The notes under the pieces were generated by a model, which made no database searches, was not told the DNA's origin, and worked only from the letters and a program-made list of their open reading frames with translations. Shown here piece by piece: positions 1 through 13,100 of a DNA stretch of 64,000 nt. How positions within the stretch are numbered: the first letter of the stretch is position 1; every line of letters starts with the position of its first letter. Origin of the DNA: Chelonoidis abingdonii (lineage: Eukaryota; Chordata; Testudines; Testudinidae); NCBI RefSeq assembly GCF_003597395.2, contig NC_133790.1:17965396-18029395 (forward strand), given 5' to 3'. Made by a program: the position numbers and the translations under genes.

Positions 1-409
1 ACGATTTCATGACACTTCACCAAGCTTCCTTCTACTTTCAATCTCAACAAGTTCCTCCTATTTGTTAAAATCAAGTCTAGAACAGCTTTCCCCTAGTAGT
101 TTTCATGCTCGAAAAAAAGTTGTCTGCAATGCGTCCAGGAACTTATTGGATCTCTGTGCCCGTGGTGGTTTTCCACATATATCTGGATAGTTGAAGTCCC
201 CCATCACCACCAAACTGGGCTTTGGATGATTTTGTTAGTTGTTAAAAAAAGTCTCATCCAGCTCTTCCACCTGGTTAGGTGGCTGTAGTAGACTCCTAGC
301 ACGACTCCCCTGTTTTTTACCCTTTTATCCTACCAGAGACTTCATACTCCGTCTCCATGTCCATCTCCACCTCAGTCAAGGGGTACATTTTAATATATAA
401 GGCAACCCC
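1..409 (-). mobile_element. CR1 LINE fragment, endonuclease region
   Basis: On the minus strand the broken frame contains the apurinic-endonuclease-like motif LVVMGDFNYPDICG and then RLDFNK, typical of CR1 ORF2. The first 95 bases are related to 2567-2660 in the neighbouring copy. It is cut at both ends, by the window edge and by an assembly gap. Stops and frameshifts make it non-functional. Confidence 0.8.
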
Positions 410-434
410 NNNNNNNNNNNNNNNNNNNNNNNNN
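410..434. other. Assembly gap (25 N)
   Basis: There are 25 unknown bases between two CR1 endonuclease/3' end segments. The gap probably reflects repeat-induced assembly failure, so the true length is unknown. Confidence 0.99.
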
Positions 435-2990
435 GTACTTCTAAATATCTCCGAGAGATGGAGATCCACAACCTCCCTAGAGCATTTATTCCCAGGTGTT
501 TACATCACTCCCGTGACCTAGGAACTTTTTCCTGATGTCCACCTAAATCTCCTTGCTTGCAGGGTTTAAAGCCCATTTGCTTCTTTGTCTTATCACAGGA
601 GGACTAAAGGTGAAACCAGTTTTTCTCTCTCCTCTGCGCCTGCAGTTGTTTGATGACACCCTTTTAGATACCTGAAAATGCTATCATGTGCCCCTCTTCA
701 GGTCTCTCTTATCCAAAATAATAACCCGTATTCTTTTCAGCCTGTCAGTTCATAGTCATCGTGTCGCAAGACCTTTATCTGATTCTTTTGTTGCTTTGCT
801 CTGGACCCTCTCCATATTTCCACAGTCTTTTCTTGAAATCTGTCAGGATGCCGCAGACTGACACAATACTCCAGTTTGAGGCTAACGCAGCACAGAGACT
901 GTGAGCGGCAAGAATGACTTCTCGGTGTCTTGTTTACAAGACACCTGTTAATGCATCACCAGAATCTACGTTTGCTTTTTTTCGTACAACAGGTATCACA
1001 TTGTTGACTATATTTAGCTTCTTGGCTCCACCTACCCCCTAGATCTCTTTCTGGCCTTATTATCTTCCTAGATCGTACTCTTCCGAAATTCGTGCTATTT
1101 GATGTGAAAATCTGATTCGTTCCCGTTCTTTAAGTGGAGCACTTTTGTATTTGTCGTTTATTGAACATCGTCTAGGTTTAACCCGACCATTTCTCCAATG
1201 TTCCAGATCTTTTGGATTTTGACTCGTGTCCGTCCAATGCAGTTGCAACCCTCCTAAGCGTTGGTATTCGAGCGTCCGCAACTTAATACGCGTTACTTCT
1301 AGCAAATCCTAAAGTCAGTTGCATGAAGATATATTGAACAGAGCCGCGGTCCCAAAACAACCCCTGCGGAACCCCACTTGATACTTTCCAGCCGGAGTGG
1401 AGCAATTAATAACTACTCTCTGAGTAGGTTATCAGCCCGAGTTATGCAGCCACCTTATATCGTAGCCCATTTAAATTGTATTTGCCTAGTTTATTCATAA
1501 GGATATCATGCGAGACCACGTGATCAAATGCTTTACTAAATCTAGGTATACCACATTCACTGCTTCTCCCTTTTCCCAAGGCTCTATCCTATCAAAGAAA
1601 GCTATCAGATGGTTTGACACATTTGTTCTTTACAAATCCTTCCTGGCTAGTTCCCTATCACCTTACCACTTCCAGTGTTTGCAGATGATTCTTTAATTAC
1701 TGTCTCCATTATCTTCCCTGGCACAGAAGTTAAACTAACTGGTCTGTAGTTTCTGGAGTTTTTATTTCCGTTTTTATAGATGGGCACATATTTGCCCTTT
1801 TCCAGTCTTCTGAATCTCTCCTGTCTACCATAACTTTCCAAGATAATAGCTAGAGGCTCAGATACCTCCTCTATTTACTCCCTTGAGTATCTTAGATGCA
1901 TTTCATCAGGCCTGGTGACTTGCAGCATCTAACTTTTCTAAGTGATTTTTAACTTGCTCTTTTTTTATTTATCTTCTAAACCTACCCCTTCCAATAGCAT
2001 TCACTATGTTAGACATTCCTTCAGACTTCTCAGTGAAGACCGAACAAAGAAGTCATTAAGCATCTCTTCCATTTCCAGTTCCTGTTACTGTTTCTCCCTC
2101 CTCACTGAGCAGTGGGCCTACCCTGTCCTTGGTCTTCTCTCTGTTCTAATGTATTGATAAAAGTCTTCTTGTTTCCTCTTATTCCCATAGCAGTTTGAGT
2201 TCATTTTGTGCCTTTTCTTTCTAATCTGCCCTGCATTCCTGTGTTGTTTGCTATATCATCCTTTGTATCTGACCTAGTTTCCATTTTTGATAGACTCCTT
2301 TTATTTTTGTAGCATGCAAGATCTCGTGGTTAAGCCAAGGTGTCTTTTGCCACATTTCTCTATCTTCTTACCATTGGAATAGCTTGCTTTTGGCCCTTAA
2401 TTAGTGTCCCTTTGAAAAACTGCCAACTCCTCAGTTGTTTTCCCTCAGTCTGCTTCTATGCGATCTTACCTATCAGCTCTCTGAGCTTACCAGAATCTGC
2501 CTTCCTGAATCCATTGTCTCTATTTTGCTGTACTCCTTCACTTCCTTAGAATTGCAAACTCTACGATTTCATGATCACTTTCACCAAGCTTCCTTCTACT
2601 TTCAATTCTCAACAAGTCTCTCCCTATTGTTAAAATCAAGTCTAGAAACAGCTCCTCCCTTTTTCCCCTGTCTATCCTTCCTGAGCAAACTATACCCATC
2701 CACACCAACATTCCAATCATGTGTATTATCCCACCAAGTTTCAGTGATGCCAACAATGTCATAGTTGTATTTATTTATTAGCACTTCCAGTTCTTCCTGC
2801 TTATTACCCATACTTCTCGCATTTGTATATGCCCAACTTCCCTCCAGCTGCAAGAGCTGGATAGAGCTGCCTATGGAGCACATCAATCCTGCTCCCCTTT
2901 TTGGCAACAGGTATCCTTCCCTCTGGCAGGATACCTTCCTTCTGCCCATATAGGAGTAGATAAAAAAATAAACAAAACCTAGTCCTTGTA
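435..2990 (-). mobile_element. CR1 LINE, long decayed copy in reverse orientation
   Basis: Read on the minus strand, from about 2950 downwards there is an endonuclease start (NARSMGNKQEELEVLINK, YDIVGITETWW), then reverse transcriptase near 1840-1650 (NYRPVSLTSVPGKIMETVI), then the palm region and the CR1 3' part down to 435. The 3' half lines up with the plus-strand copy at 15030-16090. Stops and frameshifts are scattered, so the copy is dead. It lies in a HIRA intron upstream of the first exon seen. The 2950-2990 boundary is approximate. Confidence 0.85.
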
Positions 2991-4018
2991 TTTGTTAAAG
3001 TCCTAGCTTTGAAGAATAATATTTGCACCTTACCAGCACTCAGTGTGTTATAGTATGACTGCTCAGGGCATTGTGTTGTGGCTTGGTATGTTTTAGGGGT
3101 TGAAGGGTGGGAAGTGTCTCCAGACAATTGAGATAAAGCAAAAAATAGATGGGGGTGCTATTTCCCAGTTTTTCATTGCACTGATGCCTTTTTAGTTTTA
3201 ATCTGAATAGGGTTCACATGCAAAATACTGTAGTCTTAGCTTTATCAAAAATTTTTGAAGATTAATCACAGTCAGTGATCTTTTCAGGTGCTAATAGCTT
3301 TATGAATTGCAGACATAGTAAGTTTGTCTATTAGCCTCTCAGCAGGATGCAAATGTAATGTAGTGACTTTTACTAGACTTGCCTATCTGCTGGAAAAACA
3401 TGGAGGAGAGTAAGTGTGTGGGGGATTTGTCCCTTCCCTTCCCTTTGCACTAAATGTGTAGTGATGTGGCTAGCAATGTTCTTCATCGTCATTCATTTGC
3501 ATTCAGCTGTTTACAGTCTGTGAGGTAGTGCGTTTGCAAACTTGGAGCTCATAATTTTTAACTGATGTGTTGCAGCCATGTCACTAACCAGGATGATGAA
3601 TATTTGGTGTACAGTATTCTATAGAATTCTGCATTCTTGCCTATTATAAAGAATGGTATTTTCAGGTGTTCTTTCCATTTAAAAAATTGTCCTGGAGAGC
3701 CTCTTTTCAATATCAGTCCCCAGTTTTGCATCTATTCTGACAATAACCAGATCCTCTTATTCACTGTCTAGCTCCTAGGTGACAGCTTCAGAACTTAGAT
3801 TGGACCAATCATGTGGATAGGGATGAAGCGCTGAGAATTTAGTGTACTGAAATGTTATTGCTGAAATTGTGTTACGCTCCTGAAAGAAACAAGAAATCAC
3901 TTATTCAGTTTGTAAAATCTAACTTTCCTTTTTCTGAACCCTCAGAAGTTGTCATAAATGCCCTCTGATCAATCAATCTAGACCCCTTTAAAGGCCTAGT
4001 ATGTTGTTTTTTTCTCAG
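2991..4018. other. HIRA intron, nothing recognised
   Basis: AT-rich intronic sequence with no open frame of note and no repeat that I recognise. Confidence 0.5.
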
Positions 4019-4186
4019 TGTGGAGGGACAACACATGTTCTGCGTCTCAGCTGGTCACCTGATGGACACTATCTGGTTTCTGCTCATGCCATGAATAATT
4101 CTGGACCTACTGCTCAGATCATTGAGAGAGATGGATGGAAAACCAACATGGATTTTGTAGGGCACCGCAAAGCAGTGACAGTGGTG
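4019..4186 (+). CDS. HIRA: HIRA coding exon (WD blade 5)
   Basis: The acceptor is TTTTTTCTCAG and the donor GTGAGT. The exon is 168 nt, phase 0 to phase 0, 56 residues from [18 protein letters not shown] to RKAVTVV. It holds a WD40 blade with the SWSPDG strand motif. The reading frame is open upstream, but the exon is placed at the AG because the preceding residues (LFFSQ) do not fit HIRA. Confidence 0.96.
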
Positions 4187-7100
4187 GTGAGTAAATTTAA
4201 AGAGTAAGGTCTCCTTAAAGTATAGCTTTTAGAAAATATGCTCTCTTGATATTTTATGTGCAACATAGGGAAACAGCTGATATAGATAGATGTAAATATG
4301 ATAAACGTTATTAATTGATACATAGATGTTTAAAAATCTGTCAGTTTAAGGTAAGTGTAGACTTTCACCTGTACAATTTTTTTCATTTCATGGATTTGGA
4401 AGCAGGCCCGCTGACAGCAATTCCGGGTCCCAGAGCAGAACAGTCAGTGGGCCCCCTAGAAAGGGATGGCTCAGCGTGGCGTTGCCACATGGGCGTGAAG
4501 CTGGACCATGTGCAGTGGCTGGGGCATGCACCCACAAGCCGGGCCTAGCGAGCTGCTGGCTGTGCTCTTCCAGCCAGGGCCGCATTAACCTTTTGTGGGC
4601 CCAGCACCAAACATATTTGTGAACCCCCCCATGGGGGCAATGGAGCATGGCACCAAGAGGTCAGTACCCAGAGCAAGGGGCTGGCTGGGGGAATGGGGCA
4701 TGGCATGGCGGGGCCAGCCCTGCTCCACCCAACCCAGTGCAAGCTGCCAAACTGACATTGGCCCACCTGTATGCCACCTCCCTCAGGGGCCGTGCCATGC
4801 AGCCCCTCCACCCAACAGCCTCTGACTCCCTATGCCCAGCATCCCCCTGCCCAGAGAACCCCCACAATCTCTCCCACCACAAATGCACAGTACCCTGCAC
4901 ACCACTACCCCTGCTCAGAGGGCCCCCCATCCACAACCCCACCACAACTGTCCAGCACCCCACACAGAACCCCCACTCCCTAGCACCCCAACACACTCAG
5001 ATCTGGGCCATAGTAAAAGCTGCTCACAGAACCCAGACCACTGTGTGGAGTCCTGGACCTTCCACCCTGAGGGTCACCAGCAGGGAGAGGTAATGCCAGG
5101 AATAGGGTTGGAGAGGCAGGAGCTCCTGGAAGGAGGTGGCTTTACAGGCCCATGGGCTGGGCAGCGGTTGGGAAGGGGGAGAAGTGTGGGCATTTTGGAA
5201 GGATGGGAAGCTTCAGTTTCAGATTTTGCTCCACAACATCTATGCTTAATACCGCAAGGAGCACCTACACTGACCAGCGACATGGGGCACCAGGATGGAA
5301 ACACAACTCCCCACAACATAGAGATGTGAGTTCCTGTGTCACTGCACGCACAGAATTGCTTCTTCCTGTTCACTTGAACTTAAAATAACTGCTTCCCATT
5401 AGGTCTTTGCACTATTTATATTTTCCAGAGGAAGATCTGCAGGTCTTGGTTTCATACCCTTGCACCTCAATGACATTAATAATGTCACTTAGTTAATAAC
5501 ACCACCTTACAAGCCACCCTGAGTGAGGGACAGCACATAGTTGTGCTTCCTCGTGTTCATATTGGGTACTGAATTGTGACTCAATCACTGTTTGGTCTCT
5601 TCCTCCCCTCCCTCTTGCTCCATAGAGGAAGTAAGCTGCACAAGCCCTTTTTCTGGTACAACTTACTTTCCCCAAACATGCTGTCTTCCCTGTACCCCCC
5701 CTTCCTCTCTTTCCATGTGCAGAATTGTAAGGTGATGCCTTTCTCATCTCTTACTTCTCACTGTGGGCACAACGTAGGCAGCTCACAATGGAGCTCTTTG
5801 AAAAGGGCTGCCCACATAAAGAAGTGGAACTTCTACACTCCCCATGTATCTTTTGCTGACTTCAGTTACAGCCTCAGAGCCAATTATATTAACATTTATT
5901 CTTATTAGTACAATTGCTAGAAAACAGAAACAGAATAAAACTGGCAAATGCCATCTCTTCCTCATTCCTTCTCTTCTAGTTTCATATTTAACACCTTCCT
6001 CCCCCACCCAAAGAAAAGGTAGTGAGGCTAGAACTAATGTTTCCCTCATGCCTGCATTTTTTACTCAGGGCCAAATCTCTTTTGAAATCAGTGGGAATTG
6101 TTTGTCCTGGAACTTGTTTCCCCCTGCCCGTCCTGCAGCTTCTGCCAGGGCTCTGGGGCTTCCCTGCCCAGCGTAGCTTCTACTGGGGCTCAGGGCTCCC
6201 CCTCTCTCCCCCTGTGGCTTTCCCCTGCCTACCCACCCATCCACCCAGCGGGGCTTCTTCTGCTCCCCACCCCGCTTTTTTTTTAGATTTCCTGTCCACA
6301 CTGCAGCAGTGGTAACTACTGCCCCCCTTTTAAAATTACCTGGGCCCCTGACCAATTGCCTCCTTTCCCCCTCCCATCCCCCAGCGTTTCTCAAATGCGA
6401 CCATAGTGGCTGCTTGCAGCCACCAGGAGCTTTTTCTTGCAGCCACAGCTTCCTGGGCAGTGATTTAAGGAGTCGGGGGAGGGAGCAGTGGACTCCCCCC
6501 AGGGTCACCAGCAAGCGGTTGGACCCTGACCCCTTGTGGAGCCACGAACACTGAAGGCAGGGAGCCAGTGAGTTCCCACCTTCCCAAGGGCAGTGAAGCT
6601 CCAGCTTTGGGTTTCAACTCTGGGGTGGCAGGCAGCAGGCTTCAGTCAAGGGCTTTGGGCTCCAGCCCTGGACCCCACCCATGTGGCAGCAGGTGCTGAC
6701 CCTTGGCTTACCACCACCCCCACTTCGCCCCTGGCCCCCATTGTCTCCCTGCGTACCTCCCCATCCAGGGCTTAATTTGTCCCCTGGCTTGCCAGGGTTG
6801 AGTAAGTCTGCTGTGAAAATTCATATATGTTATGTTTGTTAATGTCACTTTTCACAGCCTCACAACTAGCTAGTAAGTCTGCTGTGAAAAGTGATATTAA
6901 CAAATATTACTTTTTCACAGCAAAGTTAATTAAGTATTTTAGGAAAAATTGTCACCAAAAAAATTGTTGTGAGAACCCCTGCTCTCGGTTACTAGTTCAA
7001 ATCCAGCCTGCTTCAGGAGTGACCAAAAGTTTACCTTCCAAGGCCTCTTCAGTGGCTTGTTTGAAATCAGTCTGGTTCCAAATGGGCTGATGTTCACATC

Positions 7101-10100
7101 ACAAAACTAGTACAGTTTCGTATTCCTGTTGGTGCATTTATCAGAGATGCCAAAGACTGACTTGGCGATGGAGACAAAAATAGACATCTACAGAAGGTGT
7201 CCTTCCAGCTCAAGGCTGAGACACATTAGGTAGGCAGTGTGAGGAAACCTGCATTGCTTTTGTCTGTGCTGAACGTATGATGGGGACTTTGTTTCCTAGA
7301 GAGGTTAGCCTGACATCGTTTGTGAGCATTAAATTAACATACCCCCCCCCCCCGAAAAACCTCCTAAAAATAATTAATTGATTGTAATGTGATTGGGGTT
7401 TTTTTTCTACCTTTCAGAAATTCAATCCAAAAATCTTCAAAAAGAAACAAAAGAATGGGAGCTCCACCAAGCCAAGCTGTCCCTACTGCTGCTGTGCTGT
7501 CGGCAGTAAGGATCGGTCCCTCTCCGTCTGGGTACGTTTCCTTTGTTGCTTTCATTGGTTGACGTGATCGCTTGGACAACTAGGGGACTTAGCACAGAGA
7601 TCAGGTGTACAGAATTAGGATCTTGCATTTAGATACAGTGTTTATTGGCCACTCTGCCTGTTATCAGGGGATTGTAGGAAAACACTGCACTGGAATTATC
7701 ATGAATTGTTTTAGAAATAAGCACTGAAACGTTTTTAAATATTGTATGAAAAGTTGATTATATCCTTAGTCACAATTTCTAGTATCATCAGGTAAATCTC
7801 CCATTGATTTCTGTAATTTTTAAGTTTGCAGTGATTTATTCTAGATCAGGTTTTGGGGACTGAGGTCTCTGATGTTTGGGCCAGAATAGGGTAGGCAGTA
7901 CAGTGTCCCAGATGAAGCTAGGTGGTGGATGCTATCGATGCTTTCTCCCCCTCTATGAAACTAACATAGGGAAGCAAAGGCCCTAGGGAATCCAGTTTCA
8001 AGGCCTGATGCTACATAAGGGACTAAGAGTATGGCTACACTTGAAATTTCAAAGCGCTGCCGCGGCAGCGCTTTGAAGTGTGTGTGTGGTCGGAGCGCTA
8101 GCACTGGGAGAGAGCTCCCAGCGCTGCACGTAAACCACATCCTCTACTGATTACACGGAGGCTTTTTTTTCACACCCCTGAGCGCTGTAAAGTGCCAGTG
8201 TAGCCATACCCTAAGAGAGTCAGTGATAGAATATGCTGCTGTTGTCAGAGAAGAGGAGCTGGTGCCCAACTTGAGATCCACTGAGCCTGATCTGCTGAAG
8301 TTTTGAGCACTTACAGCTGCACCTGATGTCACTGGGAGCTGTGCTTTGAACATATAAAGTGCTATAATAATGCCCCCAACCTGTAAAATTGAAAATATTA
8401 CTACCAGCTCACCCTAGGGATGTATCCTGAAGATAAATCCGCTAATGATTGTGAACCACTCAGATGCTCTGGTGATGAGTGCCATAAAAATATGGAAATT
8501 AATAATAATAATAATTTTGTCTTTAGAGCAGGGTTTGAATAGTAAGCAGTAAATAAGCATAGGGCCACACACTGAATGATGAGGAGGATGAAAAAGAGTA
8601 TTGAATAGCTACCCATTCAGTGAGCATTGTTCAATCTATACACTGAATGAGGCAGGGCTCATGGCGGGGAAAAGGAATTGACTTGTCCTAACAAACCTGA
8701 CCCAAGGCCACTCACTGTATCACAGGCTATGACCTCTTGTAAGAGAAACAGTTCCTTTCTCTTATCCCATATTCAGCATACCCTACCATGGAATCTGGCT
8801 CCCCCTGAGCTTGCTCTGCAGAATGCAAGGAACATAGTTAGCACAGCCTAGCTGTTGCTGGCTTGACTGATCCCCTGCCTGCTTTGTCCTGGCCTCGGTT
8901 CTCAGCTTCTGCTGTCAGCCAGTAAATGGAGGCAGGGTAGAAAGAACTTTTAAAAAAAAAAAAAATCCAAGTCTTCAAACATCTGGTTTGGCTTTTATTT
9001 GTAAAATCTAAAGTAAAATTGTATTTTCAGATTGTGGCTGAAGGTAAAAATGGTTATTCCTCCACTTCAATGTAAGATTGACTGGTTTGGAAGCTGTAAT
9101 AGGGCAGCGAATCAGCTTAAACAAAGTCTATGGCTTCACAAGGAGGGACATATCCCAGAACATGTTAGTTGCTACCTGCAATTCCCTGTTTCCTTGCTAA
9201 GCAGCCTAAGTGTGATATTTATCCATCAATCACTTAAGAGCATAACACTAAATCTTTCTGCAAAAATACCAAATAACAGGGGTGTTGTTAATCAAAGTGC
9301 CACTTCAGTATATTCTATTATAGCTCCTAATGGTTCCAGCAGAGACTGGGATCTCGTGCTTAGGCACAGCAAAGACACATAGTAAGAGAGAATGCTTGCC
9401 CTGAGGAGCTTACAGTCTGAATAGACAAGATGGATAGATGGTGGGAGGGGAAACAGAAAAGAGGTGAAATAACTTGCTTGGGGTCACACAGCAGGTCTGT
9501 GGTAGATCCAAGATAAGAACCCAGCTTTACTGAATCCCAGGTAACCTCATTATCCGCTGAACCACACTACCTTCTCCTACTTTAGCTTTAGTTAGAGCCA
9601 GGTATTTTAGATGCTAAGTATACTGGCTGAGAATTAGAGATACTGTACTTCTTTGTTGTTTAACAAGTTGTGGGAAATTCTTTTCCTTATTCAGTTCTTT
9701 ATTGTCATATCAAGTTGATCCATAAATACAGGGTTGGCTGCTCCTCTTTAGGAACAATTGGTAGTTTCCCTTTGCTGTTGACTGGCTTTCCTTACTTACA
9801 CATCGATAGTCTGAAAGTCAGCACATTACCTTGCCTTTCTCTTATGTTGCCAGTGAGCAACCTCCTTTTCTCAGTTAAGGTTGGAACAGAAGCTTTCTCT
9901 GGGGTCTGGAATTACTTTGCAGTTGTAGAGCTCTCTACCAATTCAACAGAGAGGGGGCTACATTGGTCAGAAGATTCAATCTGTTTCAAAAAGTGGGGTT
10001 TGAATGTCATACAAACTTTTGAGGGAATGGATTGTGCTCTGTAGAGAAATGACTAACTCCAGGTACACTCCAGATCTTACCTCATCAAGGATACAGATAG

Positions 10101-13100
10101 CATTCCTAGTAACAGGTTTCAGTGGTAGCCGTGATCAGGAGGTAAGATTTGGTAAATGCTATTAGATTCTGGAAGAGGATGGGATTATGAGGTTGTGCAT
10201 AATATTTCTAAATTTCTGTCTCCTGTATTTTTCCATTTTAAGCTCACATGTCTGAAACGACCTTTAGTTGTCATACATGAGCTGTTTGACAAGTCTATCA
10301 TGGACATCTCATGGTAAGATGGCTTTCTCTTTTGTACAAAAGCTAAAACAAAATATTGTCTACTTCTGTACCTATCTGTTCAGTGGAAGTTTTTATTCTA
10401 GTGCATTGCAACACTGGTCACATTTTGAGCATAATTTGAGCACCACATCAGTATGACCTGAAGTTTTTGAAGTTGCAGCAATATCTTTGTTAACTTCATT
10501 AGTTTTGAATCAACTCTGTTATTCCATGTACCAAATAGGCCCTTAGTGTCTCTAGAACAGATGAAAATGTATTACATAAAAATTCAAATTTAAATAATTT
10601 CCCTGCTATGTGTCAGGTGTGTGTGTATCTCCAGGCAGGGGAAGAATAGTGTCTTTGTAACTAAAGGATATAAAATATAATAATAATACAGTGTTATGGT
10701 GTACAAAGACATCTGTAGAATAAGTTCAGCTTGTTAGAATTTCCTCTTTTGAGCAAGCTGCTAGTATTTTATAAAACTTAATGGGCTAGATGGATTTTAC
10801 ATGCATGTAACCTATATAGAGTTATTCATTTACACTGATGCAAGCGAGAAGACTCCAGTATGTCATCTCAGTCCCTCTTCTCCCCTCTCAAAAAATCCAC
10901 AATTATTCCCTTTTTTCTTTAACATGAAGTTCTTTAAGTATCCACACTTGCTTATGTATCTCACCTTCCTGGTAGTTTCTCATTCAGAAAATTAAACATA
11001 GCTGCTCTATTCTTGAATAAATAATTTAGTTCTATCAAAGGTGTTGCAGTGCTATGTAAGAAGGTGTGCATTCTTTTGTGGCAGAGTGTAGCGGAAGGGT
11101 CAGGTTAAGAGAGTTTCAAATCACGAGGCAAGTATCAAACAGAAAATAATGAAATTATAAAGTACTATAACACACCTCACCAATCACAGCATAGAACATA
11201 GCAACCTTCCAAGCAGCTGTGTTTTTCCAGAGGGTATGGAGTCTAGTGTGGGTTTTGTCCAGAGTTCTGTATTGTGTGGGACATTGTGCTTTTCAGCTAT
11301 CTTCCAGCCCAGGTCCCTCTTCCCTGTCCTGCTCCAGGAAGCCTTAGGGTTGCCAGGTGTCGGGTTTTTGACTGGCATGTCCAGTTGAAAAGAGACCATG
11401 AAGGCTCTGGTCAGCAGCGCAGTTGGGCTAAGGCAGGCTCCCTGCAGCTCCCAGAAGTGCCAACATGTCCCTGTGGCCCCTAGGCACAGGGGTCAGGGAG
11501 GCTGTGCGTGCTGGCCCTGCCCTGAGTACTGGCTGTGCAGCTCACATTGGCTAGGAACAGCAGCCAATGGGAGCCTGGGGGGCTGTGCAGGCACTTTGCA
11601 GAGCTGTCTGGACGTCCCTCAGCCGAGGGGCTGGACATGCCAGCTCCTTCCGGGAGCAGGGCAGAGCCATGGCAGGCAGGGAGCCTGCCTTAGCCCCGCT
11701 GCACTGCCAGCCGGGAGATGCCTGAGGTAAGCACCTGGGTAAGAGCCGTCTCCCGCACCCAAACTCTCACATGGAGCTGGAACCCCAACACTCTGCACCA
11801 GTCCTGACCTCCCTCCTGCCCCCCCAGAGCCCGCACCACCAGCCAGAGCACTCACCCCCTCCTGCACCCCACCCCCGTGCCCCAGCCTGGAGCTGCCTCC
11901 CATACCCTGAACACATCATTTCTGGCCCCACCCCAAAGTCTGCACCCCCAACTGGAGCCCTCACCCCCTCCCGCACCCCAACTCTCTACCCCAGGCCAGT
12001 GAAAGTGAGTGAGGCTGGGGGAGAGTGAGCAACGGAGGGAGGGGAACTGAGGTGAGTGGGGGTATGGCCTCGGGGAAGGGCATGGGGCTGGAGTGTTTGG
12101 TTTTGTGCAGTTAGAAAGTTGGCAACTCAAAGAAGCCTGCAGTGACCATTGCATGAGCACTGACTCTTCCCTTACTCCAGTGGTAGTGCTAGCACTACAG
12201 AGCAGGAGTGCAGCATGTCTTGCTGTATGGCGACAAAGCACTGGGGGAAAAACCCCCTGTTTAGCCACACTCACATTCTCCCTGCTGCCCGATGTTATGT
12301 CTTGGGAATGACCTGCATTCAGCAGTTCCATTATGTATTCTGACTACCCTGCCTCCCTGCTATCGTTCATCCTGTCCACCGTGGGCTGCCGTGGTGCGAC
12401 AGCTGAGCTAGGGAGACACGCTTGCAATTCTCCCCTGTTAGACTTGAGCCAGCATCTAGCTGTCTGTTAGAGAGAGGCCAAGATGGCAGCAGCCACAAGC
12501 AGCCCCAGCCCTCAGTGCACCAGGCAGTAAGAGGTGTGTGGTGGTGGGGGGAGCTGAAGGGGTGAGGAAAGGGGCAGGGGCAGAATGGAAGAGGCTGTCC
12601 CAGGTCCCTCCACTGCTGGACAGCATCACAAGTCCCTAGGCTGCCACTGCACCCAGCCCTCCCCGCCCCTTCTCCAACTTCAACACCTTCCCTCCCCTCC
12701 CCCCCCCCTCTTCTCTCCGTAACAAACTCTCCTCCTGCCTCTGGCTCCCTTCCTGGTGGCTACTAGCTATCTTCAGTCGTCTTTGTCTCCCCCTGCTGAT
12801 GCCCAGGCACCATGAAGGAAAAGGAAGAAGTAGCCTGACCCTAAAGCAAAGGGGTGAGGAACATACGGGCGCAGGGATAGACTGGAGGCAGCAGGCTGTG
12901 GCTATAGGAGAAGGGGGGAATAGGACAGGCTGCAGGGGGCAGTAGCAGAGGGGGATAGAAACATTGGGGGCAGAGATAGAAGGGGTATGTGTTAAAGGGC
13001 CATTATGAGGGGATGGTGAAGAACAGGAGCAGCAGGTTCTGTAACCATTAGAGGGCACTCCCCTCAGAACCTGGGAGTGCTGAGATACAGAAATCCTGCT

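Noticed and set aside
4647..5329. Overlapping long frames rich in Pro, Thr and His in the GC-rich block
   Set aside because: Frames open in several phases and on both strands because of C-rich composition; this marks a repeat and not a gene.
10113..10140. Short match (GGTTTCAGTGGTAGCCGTG) to a Penelope-like 3' end
   Set aside because: Too short to support as a separate element.
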